A stretch of 64,000 bases of DNA. It comes from Cellvibrio sp. 79. Its GTDB lineage: Bacteria; Pseudomonadota; Gammaproteobacteria; Pseudomonadales; Cellvibrionaceae. Each line of letters opens with the position of its first letter. Within the stretch, counting starts at the first letter, position 1. The stretch lies in NCBI GenBank assembly GCA_003056245.1, contig MVDH01000001.1, positions 547,028-611,027 on the forward strand. The letters are read 5' to 3'. This document shows, piece by piece, positions 35,706-43,830 of this stretch. Under the pieces are notes generated by a model, which was not told the DNA's origin, did no database searches, and worked only from the letters and a program-made list of their open reading frames with translations. The position numbers were made by a program, and so were the translations under genes.

Positions 35706-35961
35706 CCCGGGCTGATGCAGCATTTTGCTGCTGGCTCGCGGTATCCTTATTTACCTCGCCGCCCCATTTTCATAACTTCCCTCCGCTGTTTCTCATAAAT
35801 TAATAACTTCAGGTTTCGGTATCTGTTTGTTTTGATTAATTTTTAGTCGAGTAGGCCGCAAATCTGCGCGAAAGTCATCATTGCGGGACTTGTTCACGTT
35901 TTCATCCAAAGTGCTTTTCTATACTGGCAATATTATCCCGCTTGGCTTGAGATGACTGCCT

Positions 35962-37329
35962 ATGCCCAAATTTACCGCAGAATTACTCGAGGCGGTTTTC
36001 CTGTTTCAGGATGCACAGATTTCCCGCGAGTTACTCTACCCCGAGTTTGAAGCCATTCTTGATGGTTTTATCCCATTCCCTGACTTTGCCAATGCCACTG
36101 CTAAAGCTACATATGTGCAGATTGACCAATCCCTTTGTGTAACAGGCGCGGTTTTTTTTCTTATTTCCTTCGATGAAACGGGCATGGTGGATCGGCGGTG
36201 GAATGTACCATTACGTCAGCTTATCGATGCTACCGGTACTGGCCCTGATATGGGCGCGGGGGCGATTCGCCTCGCGTGTTATAGCCAATGTCCAATAGCA
36301 TGGCACCAGAAAAACCTGTGGGACCCGATTATGGATAGCGGTAGCAGCAGCTTTGTTGCTATGCGGAAGGCCGTAAAAAGTAACCGCTTGGGATTGATTG
36401 TAAAGAAGCCTGTTAACGCGGAAAAAACCAAGGCGGAAAAACCGTCCACAAAACCAGCGGCTGACCTGGTGCGTGAAAAGGCGGTATTGGAGAAAAAACT
36501 CCATGACCACTACGCCCAGGAACTGCGGGACAAAATGGCCATGCTGATCAAGGAACAACGATTGCGTATTGCAACCCTCATGAACCAGCATCAGGCCAAA
36601 ATTCATGGTATGCAACATGAACACCAGCAACGGGTGCTGGCATATCAGCAAAAATACCAGGAATTCGAGCAGCAAAATCGCGATCTGGAAGAGCGCAATC
36701 GCGCTCTTAAAGACAGCCTTGATACGCAAGCCAATAAGATAGAAGGAATGCGCGAATACTTTGCGCACAAATTAAAAGCGGCACAATCGGGGGAATCCAA
36801 TCAAATCCAGATACTGCAGGAAAATTTTGCGTTGGAGATGGATGCCAAAATTCGTGCTGCGACTGCTGAATTGCATGAAATGCTGGATATGCGCGAAGTG
36901 GAATTGTTTTATCGCCATCAAAATGAAGCTGCACTCAAAGAGGAGATTGTTCATTTAAAGCGTGACCAGCAGCAGCTCTTAAAAAATAGCGGTGACCAGT
37001 TGTTGGAGCGTCTCACCAAATCAGGCATCAATCTGGTTACTTTTCTGCCTGGACTGGGCGAGACCGCAGTGCCATTGGATGATATCGGGGTCTTTCTGGA
37101 GGACCCGCAGGCCTATGCCGCTGATAAAACCGGGGTGAGCGAGGCAATCTATCTGGCGTGGCATGAGCATCACCAATCGCCTTGCTGTAATGCCGTGGAC
37201 CCAAAAGGCAAAGCCTGCGGTCGTAGTATCCCCATAATTGAAACCCCGGTTGAATTTCATCCGGGAGAGAGTGATCGTTGCAGCCATCATCAGTCGGTGG
37301 TTTATTCCCGGGTTGCGGAAAGACGCTGA
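35962..37329 (+). CDS. Conserved coiled-coil protein with Cys/His-rich tail
   Basis: 455 residues. An N-terminal globular domain (about 1-150) is followed by a Lys/Ala-rich linker and a long coiled coil (about 165-355) rich in Gln, Glu and Lys. The C-terminal domain (about 360-455) has LVTFLPGLGETAVPLDDIGV and a putative metal-binding set SPCCNAVDPKGKACGRSIP ... DRCSHH. Similar proteins in pseudomonads are sometimes labelled chromosome-partitioning proteins, but no ParA ATPase motif is present here. Function unknown. Confidence 0.75.
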   Translation: MPKFTAELLEAVFLFQDAQISRELLYPEFEAILDGFIPFPDFANATAKATYVQIDQSLCVTGAVFFLISFDETGMVDRRWNVPLRQLIDATGTGPDMGAGAIRLACYSQCPIAWHQKNLWDPIMDSGSSSFVAMRKAVKSNRLGLIVKKPVNAEKTKAEKPSTKPAADLVREKAVLEKKLHDHYAQELRDKMAMLIKEQRLRIATLMNQHQAKIHGMQHEHQQRVLAYQQKYQEFEQQNRDLEERNRALKDSLDTQANKIEGMREYFAHKLKAAQSGESNQIQILQENFALEMDAKIRAATAELHEMLDMREVELFYRHQNEAALKEEIVHLKRDQQQLLKNSGDQLLERLTKSGINLVTFLPGLGETAVPLDDIGVFLEDPQAYAADKTGVSEAIYLAWHEHHQSPCCNAVDPKGKACGRSIPIIETPVEFHPGESDRCSHHQSVVYSRVAERR

Positions 37330-37393
37330 GGTACATGAAAGGCAATCCTGAGATGGAGTGTTTGGCAGTAATAATTAACGGGTTGTGTAAGCA

Positions 37394-38374
37394 GTGGTAA
37401 TTGATTCCGATAGTGATTTTTTTAAACTTGCCTGTGCAGTACCCCTGCAAAACGCGACTACTACTACGCTGGCAAAGTACGGTGTTGAGCTTCTGGTGCG
37501 CCGCGATGATCTTATTGATGCTGGTCTGTCAGGTAACAAAGCGTATAAGTTGTTCTATAACTTGCGTGCCGCGCGCGATGCGGGACATTCCCGGTTGTTA
37601 AGTTTTGGCGGAGCTTATTCCAATCATTTGCATGCGCTGGCAATGGCTGGTGTTCGTTACGGTTTTTCCACCTTGGGGGTGATTCGTGGTGAGCGGCCGC
37701 AGCATTTGAGCCCCACGCTCAAGGATGCAGAGCAAGCGGGGATGCAATTGATTTTCATCAGTCGTGAAGAATACCAGCACAAAGCGTTTACCCGCTTACT
37801 GGAAGAATGGAATAGCCAGTTCGGTGATTTTTATTTGATTCCCGAGGGTGGGGCCGGGTTGCTTGGCGCACGTGGAATGACCTTAACGGGCCGTGCTTTA
37901 GAGGCGCAGCTCAAGGGCGACTATACTGCTGTATGTGTTGCTTGCGGGACTGGAACCAGTCTGGCGGGGTTGGCGGTTGGCCTAACAGCCGCTGGTCGCA
38001 ATGACAAACCTGCGCTTGGCTTTTCGGTTCTTAAGGGTGATGGGGATTTGGGTACGGGCATTGCAGAGACATACCGGCAGTTATGCGCCAAAAATAACGA
38101 GCTGGGTGATGATAGATGGCAAAATGCAGCTAACTGGCGATTAATTTCCGGATTCCATGCTGGAGGTTATGGGAAAAAACACCCATCGCACTTGTTTGAT
38201 TTCTGGCGAACCTTTGAACAGGAAACCGGCATTCCGTTAGATCCGATGTATACCTTAAAGATGATGTGGGGAATTCATTGTTTGGCACGGCAGGGATATT
38301 GGTCGCGTGGTGCACGTATTGTTGCTATCCACAGCGGTGGCTTACAAGGGCGGCGAGGTTTTGTTTGTCCTTAA
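37394..38374 (+). CDS. PLP-dependent D-cysteine desulfhydrase / ACC deaminase family
   Basis: 326 residues starting with GTG. The fold-type II PLP enzyme motifs are DDLIDAGLSGNKAYKLF (Schiff-base Lys), SFGGAYSNHLHALA (phosphate and substrate loop) and VCVACGTGTSLAGLAVGL (PLP phosphate). It fits the family that degrades D-cysteine to pyruvate, H2S and ammonia, or opens 1-aminocyclopropane-1-carboxylate. The exact substrate cannot be fixed by eye. The ribosome site is weak. It lies between the coiled-coil gene and the cNMP/rhodanese gene, whose domain is also linked to sulfur chemistry. Confidence 0.85.
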   Translation: MVIDSDSDFFKLACAVPLQNATTTTLAKYGVELLVRRDDLIDAGLSGNKAYKLFYNLRAARDAGHSRLLSFGGAYSNHLHALAMAGVRYGFSTLGVIRGERPQHLSPTLKDAEQAGMQLIFISREEYQHKAFTRLLEEWNSQFGDFYLIPEGGAGLLGARGMTLTGRALEAQLKGDYTAVCVACGTGTSLAGLAVGLTAAGRNDKPALGFSVLKGDGDLGTGIAETYRQLCAKNNELGDDRWQNAANWRLISGFHAGGYGKKHPSHLFDFWRTFEQETGIPLDPMYTLKMMWGIHCLARQGYWSRGARIVAIHSGGLQGRRGFVCP

Positions 38375-38469
38375 TCTGTTTTGGGATGAATAGCTGGAAA
38401 ATATAAGTAGTTGGAGTGTGGTTGCCGTTTACCAGCTCCGGAATCGGCTCTCTTCTGAAGGAAGTGGTT

Positions 38470-39609
38470 ATGCAAGCTCAAAAGAATGTTCAAATCGCCC
38501 CGGTTGAATTTGATTTGAATTTGACGCGTACTCTTGTTCCACTGAAGGATATGAGCGAAAGCCATTTACTGGCGCTGCTTAATGATGCTTTGATCGAAGT
38601 CGTTTGCGCTGGCCAAACCTTATTTAATGCCGGCGCTTATGATGCCCAGCATGTTTATTTACTGCATGGCGATGTTGCGTTGGTTGATGATTCCGGTAAT
38701 CGCACACGCATCAAAGGTCGCAGTTCACTTTTCCCGATTGTCCACCATCAGCCGCGTCAGGTTACCGCGATTGCGGAAACCGATTGCAGTGTTTTGCGCA
38801 TCGACAGTGAGCGCCTGGATAAGATGCTCACCTGGAGCCAGGTTGCGGATTATTTACAACTGATTATTTCCCGTGAGCGCGATCTGGATGAAGATGTTGA
38901 CTGGATGATGACCGTGTTGAAATCCAATCTGTTTTTCAAAGTCCCCCCACTCAATGTTGAACAAATTTTTTCGCGTTTAACTCCGCAAGTAGTTTACGCC
39001 GGCGATGTGATTATTCGTCAGGGGGAGATGGGCGAGCAGTGTTATTTCATTAAGGAAGGTGAAGCGGATGTGGCCCGGCATTCTGACAATAAACGTCAAT
39101 ATCTGGCAACAATTGGCGTAGGTCGTTGCTTTGGTGAAGATGCGTTGGTCAATGAAACGGTGCGCAACGCGACGGTAATGATGCGCACTGATGGGGTGTT
39201 GATGCGTTTGGAAAAACAGGATTTTTATCGTTTGCTGAAAGAGCCTGAAGTTTCTACGCTGAATTTTAATGAGTTGGAAGAATCGCTTGCCAACGGTGTC
39301 GTTGCTGTTGATGTCCGTAGTGAGGATGAATACAGCGAGGTTCATCTGCCTAAAGCGGTGAACGTTCCATTGAATATTCTGGCGATAAAATCCCGTTTGC
39401 TGAATAAAGAAAATTTGTACATTTTTTATTGCGACACCGGCCGCCGCAGCCGCGCAGCCGCCCATTTACTCGCCGAACATGGCTATAAAACCCTTGCGTT
39501 GGAAAATTGCCCGAGTTTATTTGGCAATGCCGGTAAACCCCTGATGGTCGATAGGCGCAATTATGTGTTGCGCGCTGGCGAGTCCTTTCCCGGGCGCACC
39601 GACGAATAA
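38470..39609 (+). CDS. Cyclic-nucleotide-binding and rhodanese domain protein
   Basis: 379 residues from the ATG after GAAGGA. Two cNMP-like domains are visible: a degenerate one (about 30-130) and a better one (about 150-260) with AGDVIIRQGEMGEQCYFIKE and CFGEDALVN. A C-terminal rhodanese domain (about 275-360) has VAVDVRSEDEYSEVHLPKAV and active-site loop FYCDTGRRSRAAA with its catalytic Cys. It lacks a DNA-binding domain, so it is probably a nucleotide-gated sulfurtransferase. Its 3' end overlaps the convergent DUF1853 gene by 49 bases. Confidence 0.88.
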   Translation: MQAQKNVQIAPVEFDLNLTRTLVPLKDMSESHLLALLNDALIEVVCAGQTLFNAGAYDAQHVYLLHGDVALVDDSGNRTRIKGRSSLFPIVHHQPRQVTAIAETDCSVLRIDSERLDKMLTWSQVADYLQLIISRERDLDEDVDWMMTVLKSNLFFKVPPLNVEQIFSRLTPQVVYAGDVIIRQGEMGEQCYFIKEGEADVARHSDNKRQYLATIGVGRCFGEDALVNETVRNATVMMRTDGVLMRLEKQDFYRLLKEPEVSTLNFNELEESLANGVVAVDVRSEDEYSEVHLPKAVNVPLNILAIKSRLLNKENLYIFYCDTGRRSRAAAHLLAEHGYKTLALENCPSLFGNAGKPLMVDRRNYVLRAGESFPGRTDE

Positions 39610-40598
39610 TCAGGCCACTCGTCAGGTACTACGAATATACGCTCTGACTCTATCCAGCAAAGACTATGTGTTGGCTGATTTTCGTTGTTGTTTGAGCTCT
39701 CTTCCAATTTCATTGCTGCAATTAGCTGGGGTCGTTGTGCCCCATGAACTTCATCAAATAATTTTTCTGCCAGTTGCTCGCTGGAGAATAAAGTCGCTAC
39801 ATCTGTGCAATGTGCAGGTGATAACCATTGCTGGCGTTCAAGGATAAGCCAGCGCTGAGTGGATTGGGTGGGTTGGGTGGATTGGGTGGAAATTTCCTGA
39901 AGGAATTGGCTAAGGCGCCACCAGCTTCCGCGTTCATGATGCGAGTGTACGAATGCGGGTTTGCTGTTACGTTGCGCCGGCGAAAATAAATATCCTTGAA
40001 TACATAAACCGGTATTCCATTCTTTTGCATCCGGGTATAACGACCTCAGTTGCAATTGGGCTTCCGGTTGATGATGTAATGGCAATTGATGTTGGCGTAA
40101 ATGATTGAGCTTCAAATCCAGGCGATCTTTGCTGTCGGGGCCAATCCAATATTTCCAGTCATAAGCTTCCAGTGGATTACCCGCACTGCAAAGATAAAAT
40201 TTCACCGCCGTTTCTATATGCCAATATTCCTCATTGCGGCGGCATAGAAAATCAAATGCGCCCAGGGTGATGCCATTGCGGTCTATTTGCAGGTTGTGCT
40301 GTAGCAACTCCCATTCGGGATAGTTGGCAAAATAAAAATGCCACAGTGCTTCGTAATAAATTCCCAACCGCGTGCTTTTGCGTTGGCTCAGATGATCCAG
40401 TAACGGCTCCGGCTGCTGATCCAGCGCTTGTAGCCAATGCCAGGGAAATTGGTTGTGGAAAGGCAGAATGCTGATTGGGCTTCCTGGTAGCTCTTGCATC
40501 ATGGGGGCGCTAAAACAACACCAGGCCAGATCGCGAACTGCTTGATGCTGCAGTTCATGCAGTGCAATCTTATAGTGGGGATATTGGATTGGTTGCAT
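39561..40598 (-). CDS. DUF1853 family protein
   Basis: 345 residues from the ATG at 40598, preceded by AAGGA; a TTG at 40616 is less likely. The central part LGAFDFLCRRN ... YWHIETAVKFYL has the D-...-E-x-x-x-K arrangement of PD-(D/E)XK nucleases, and WIGPDSKDRLDLKLNHL follows. Biochemical function is unknown. A Thr-Gln repeat (STQSTQPTQSTQRW) near the middle is encoded by a G-rich minisatellite on the opposite strand. It overlaps the preceding convergent gene by 49 bases. Confidence 0.82.
   Translation of the reverse strand: MQPIQYPHYKIALHELQHQAVRDLAWCCFSAPMMQELPGSPISILPFHNQFPWHWLQALDQQPEPLLDHLSQRKSTRLGIYYEALWHFYFANYPEWELLQHNLQIDRNGITLGAFDFLCRRNEEYWHIETAVKFYLCSAGNPLEAYDWKYWIGPDSKDRLDLKLNHLRQHQLPLHHQPEAQLQLRSLYPDAKEWNTGLCIQGYLFSPAQRNSKPAFVHSHHERGSWWRLSQFLQEISTQSTQPTQSTQRWLILERQQWLSPAHCTDVATLFSSEQLAEKLFDEVHGAQRPQLIAAMKLEESSNNNENQPTHSLCWIESERIFVVPDEWPDYSSVRPGKDSPARNT
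39866..39886 (+). repeat. G-quadruplex motif in a short tandem repeat
   Basis: Four GGG runs at 39866, 39870, 39875 and 39884 with loops of 1, 2 and 6 bases fit the G3N1-7 consensus. It lies on the plus strand inside the minus-strand DUF1853 gene, i.e. on the transcribed template, and encodes the Thr-Gln repeat. Confidence 0.7.
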
Positions 40599-40705
40599 AA
40601 AGTTAAATCCTTGCAAGCTTCGCTGGCTATAATAGCCTGAAACAAAGACTGGTCTGGTAGATGATCGCGACCAATAAATGCAACCGCAGACGCAGTGGAT
40701 GATTT

Positions 40706-41605
40706 ATGACTCATTTTTCAACGATTGGCCTGATTGGTCATCTCAATAACGAGCGCGCGGTTTATTCCATCAAGATTTTGATTCGCTTTTTGCAGCAGCG
40801 CGGCAAAAACTTTGTGCTGGAAGCGGAAACTGCTGCGCTGATTCGCGACGCCAGCATGGTCAAAGCAGCGCAACGCATTATGGATATGGATACCATCGGC
40901 CAAGTGTGTGATCTGGTAATTGTGGTGGGTGGGGACGGTAGTTTATTGCGCGCAGCACGTGCACTGGCTAAATACGATGTGCCGCTGTTGGGGGTGAACC
41001 GTGGTCGCCTGGGATTCCTAACGGATATTACGCCGGAAGATATCGAGCTAAAGGTTGATGAAGTTCTCTCCGGAAATTACAAATCCGAACAGCGCTTCCT
41101 GTTGGATATGGAAGTCATACGCAAAGGCGTCGTTATCGCTACGGCTGATGCGTTCAATGACGTCGTTCTCCATCCTGGCCAGTTCATTCACATGCTGCAA
41201 TTTGAAATTTGTGTCGATGGCGTGTTCGTAACCAGCCAGCGTTCCGATGGTGTGATTGTTTCAACCCCTACAGGTTCGACAGCTTATTCATTAAGTGGCG
41301 GTGGGCCGCTATTGCATCCGACGCTGGATGCCATAGTGGTAGTACCGATGAATCCACACACGCTTAGCAGCCGACCCATAGTAGTGTCGGGCGATAGTGA
41401 AATCAGAATTCTTGTTGGCGAACACAATCGCGCTGAACCTATGGTGACTTGCGATGGTCATTCCCATGTCGACGTCCAAACTGGCGATGAAATTCGCATC
41501 TGCAAAAAGCCGCAATTGCTACAGCTCCTTCATCCCCAGGATTACAACTTCTATGAGCGCTGCCGCTCCAAGCTGGGGTGGGGTGGCCATCTGCTAAAGG
41601 AATAA
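40706..41605 (+). CDS. nadK: NAD kinase
   Basis: 299 residues. It phosphorylates NAD to NADP. Motifs are the catalytic GGDGSLLRAARAL, GRLGFLTDI, and the nucleotide loop TPTGSTAYSLSGGGP, followed by SSRPIVVSGDSEIRI and VTCDGHSHVDV. N- and C-terminal length is standard. The stop is one base from the downstream metallophosphoesterase start, so they are likely co-transcribed. It diverges from the DUF1853 gene. Confidence 0.96.
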   Translation: MTHFSTIGLIGHLNNERAVYSIKILIRFLQQRGKNFVLEAETAALIRDASMVKAAQRIMDMDTIGQVCDLVIVVGGDGSLLRAARALAKYDVPLLGVNRGRLGFLTDITPEDIELKVDEVLSGNYKSEQRFLLDMEVIRKGVVIATADAFNDVVLHPGQFIHMLQFEICVDGVFVTSQRSDGVIVSTPTGSTAYSLSGGGPLLHPTLDAIVVVPMNPHTLSSRPIVVSGDSEIRILVGEHNRAEPMVTCDGHSHVDVQTGDEIRICKKPQLLQLLHPQDYNFYERCRSKLGWGGHLLKE

Positions 41606-41606
41606 T

Positions 41607-42617
41607 ATGACTGAACCTTCGCTACTTAAATCGATCATCCAGCCACAACCCGGCGAGGCTTACGGTTACGATTTAATTGGCGATGTCCACGGTTGTGCCC
41701 ATACGTTAGAGCGTTTACTCCAGCAAATGGGTTACAAAAAACAGCGTGGTGTTTATCGTCATCCGCAGCGTCAGGTTATTTTTTTGGGGGATGTGGTGGA
41801 TCGCGGCCCGCGTATCCGCGAAGCCCTGCATCTGGCGCGCGATATGGTAGAGGCGCGCAGTGCGTTGATGGTTTTGGGTAATCACGAATTCAACGCAATT
41901 ACCTACACTACACCCAGTGGTCCTGGCTCATGCGAATATTTGCGGCCTCACACACCGGGCAACGTCCGCCAGATTGCTGAAACGCTTGAGCAATTCGAAG
42001 ACCATCTGCAGGAATGGCTCACATTTGTGCGCTGGTTTGTCGAGCAGCCATTATTTCTGGAAATTGAACATCCGCGCACACACCAGGTGTTTCGCGCTGT
42101 CCATGCTTGCTGGGATCATGCATTGATAGATCGGCATCGCCGCCACTATGGCGACGGTCATATCGATTGGCGCTTCGTTATTAATTCCGTGCAAAAGGGC
42201 AGTCTGGAGGCCATTACCAAACAGCGACTCACGGGTGGTGTAGATCTGCCGTTACCGGAAGGCGAGGTGATGATTTCTGCTGATGGTTACCAGCGCCGTG
42301 CATTTCGTACCAAATTCTGGGGCCATACTGCCGAAACTTACGGACAGTTATTATTCCAGCCTGATCCAATTCCCGACGCCATCGCCAAAGCGCCGATCAG
42401 TGCAGAACATCGTGCACAGATGGTGTACTACGACACATCACAGCCACCGTTGTTTATTGGCCATTATTGGTTAAAAGGTACACCGGGGCCTTTGGCCCCC
42501 AATCTTGCGTGCCTTGATTATAGTGCGGTTAAATTCGGGCGATTGGTGGCTTATCGCATGGATGGTGAGGCACAATTGCAACCGGATAAATTTGTCTGGG
42601 TCTACGTGGACCCCTAA
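41607..42617 (+). CDS. Calcineurin-like metallophosphoesterase
   Basis: 336 residues. Metal-binding motifs are DLIGDVHGCAHTLERLL, VIFLGDVVDRGPRIREAL and MVLGNHEFNAI, with later His residues in VHACWDHALID and FIGHYWLKG. It resembles PP1-like/diadenosine tetraphosphatase phosphoesterases, so a phosphomonoester or dinucleotide polyphosphate is a likely substrate. It follows nadK by one base with AAAGGA as its ribosome site. Confidence 0.88.
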   Translation: MTEPSLLKSIIQPQPGEAYGYDLIGDVHGCAHTLERLLQQMGYKKQRGVYRHPQRQVIFLGDVVDRGPRIREALHLARDMVEARSALMVLGNHEFNAITYTTPSGPGSCEYLRPHTPGNVRQIAETLEQFEDHLQEWLTFVRWFVEQPLFLEIEHPRTHQVFRAVHACWDHALIDRHRRHYGDGHIDWRFVINSVQKGSLEAITKQRLTGGVDLPLPEGEVMISADGYQRRAFRTKFWGHTAETYGQLLFQPDPIPDAIAKAPISAEHRAQMVYYDTSQPPLFIGHYWLKGTPGPLAPNLACLDYSAVKFGRLVAYRMDGEAQLQPDKFVWVYVDP

Positions 42618-42639
42618 ACAACCGGGTGGTTATTGTATT

Positions 42640-43494
42640 TTGAACTGGATAGCGGTTAAGTATTTTTCCCTCGATCAGGATTTGCGCGAATTAAGTGATT
42701 ATTTACAGGCGCGCGGTTTAAATCATCGTATTACCGAAGAGCAGGGGCAACAATGCCTGTGGGTGCAGGATGAAGCCGTTGTTCCGGCCTTGCAGGAATT
42801 CCTCGCACAATATTCACAAGGTGCGGTGACTCTGGAAGCGGTGCCGTCACCGGCAGCCATTAGTTATTCTCCCCCATCATTGATTCAACAAGCAGTGCAA
42901 GTGCCCGTCGTTATCGCATTAATTTTATTAAGTGCACTTGGTGCTTTTTTGGTAGATGCAAACAGTTCACTCGTGAACTGGTTTAGTTTTCAGGATTTTA
43001 GCGAGCGACGACTAATTCCTCTCAATGAATTATTTGCCAGTGGCGAACTATGGCGATTAGTAACGCCCATTTTTTTGCACTTTGGTATTTTCCATGTGCT
43101 GTTCAATAGTTTGTGGATGTGGGATTTAGGGCGCCGTCTGGAATATCTTATGGGGCCCGTGCAATTTTTGGTGTTTGTGATTATTACCGGCGCTGCCTCC
43201 AACCTTGCCCAGTTTTTCTGGAGTGGTCCCGGTTTTGGCGGTATGTCCGGTGTTGTTTACGCATTGGTAGGTTTTATCGCAATTCGTCAACGTATTGTCC
43301 CGCATCCGCTTGTTGCTGTTTCGCCGGCATTAATTGGTTTTATGTTGTTCTGGCTGGTGTTATGTATGAGCGGTGTGGTGGATTATTTTATTGACGGATC
43401 AGTTGCCAATGCGGCGCATCTGGGCGGTTTAATTGCCGGGGTTGTTTACGCGTTTGCCACTACACGTTTTTATCGCCGCCAGAATTTGGTTTAA
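42640..43494 (+). CDS. glpG: Rhomboid-family intramembrane serine protease GlpG
   Basis: 284 residues from an inferred TTG start. No ATG or GTG fits between the stop of the upstream gene (42617) and the conserved cytoplasmic domain, which begins at NWIAVKYFSLDQDLREL; an ATT at 42637 is another option. The N-terminal domain (about 1-70) is followed by six membrane helices with the catalytic Ser in GFGGMSGVVYALVG and the catalytic His in AAHLGGLIAG. It cleaves membrane proteins within their helices. Confidence 0.88.
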   Translation: MNWIAVKYFSLDQDLRELSDYLQARGLNHRITEEQGQQCLWVQDEAVVPALQEFLAQYSQGAVTLEAVPSPAAISYSPPSLIQQAVQVPVVIALILLSALGAFLVDANSSLVNWFSFQDFSERRLIPLNELFASGELWRLVTPIFLHFGIFHVLFNSLWMWDLGRRLEYLMGPVQFLVFVIITGAASNLAQFFWSGPGFGGMSGVVYALVGFIAIRQRIVPHPLVAVSPALIGFMLFWLVLCMSGVVDYFIDGSVANAAHLGGLIAGVVYAFATTRFYRRQNLV

Positions 43495-43529
43495 TTGATT
43501 TTGTTGTCCTTTATTTTTCAGGTAATGCT

Positions 43530-43802
43530 ATGGATTTACAACAACTGCTTTCCAGTCTTACGCCGGAAATTTATCAGAATTTAAAACGCGCAGTAGAACT
43601 GGGTAAGTGGCCAGATGGTAATCGTTTATCGGCGGAACAGCGTCAATTATGTATGCAGGCAATGATCGCCTACGAACACAAACATTTACCGCCCGATCAG
43701 CACACCGGTTATATCCCGCCCGAGCCGCACACCTATTGCGGCGATGATGATCACGACCACGATCATGCGCACACCGATAAACCCATCAAGTGGGTTGAGT
43801 AA
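43530..43802 (+). CDS. YeaC-like DUF1315 protein
   Basis: 90 residues. The family core LSSLTPEIYQNLKRAVELGK and ALEY-type segment MQAMIAYEHKHLP is followed by GYIPPEP and a His/Asp-rich tail (CGDDDHDHDHAHTD), which may bind metal. It lies between glpG and pepN on the same strand. Function is unknown. Confidence 0.88.
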   Translation: MDLQQLLSSLTPEIYQNLKRAVELGKWPDGNRLSAEQRQLCMQAMIAYEHKHLPPDQHTGYIPPEPHTYCGDDDHDHDHAHTDKPIKWVE

Positions 43803-43830
43803 TTTTTTTTTTGTGAACCAGGATTCCACT

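Noticed and set aside
35715-35732. Short GCAGC/GCTGC hairpin after the acidic peptide
   Set aside because: Only five base pairs and no T-run; too weak to call a terminator.
36211-36768. 185-codon open frame antisense to the coiled-coil gene
   Set aside because: Arises from the biased codons of the coiled coil; no supporting start signal.
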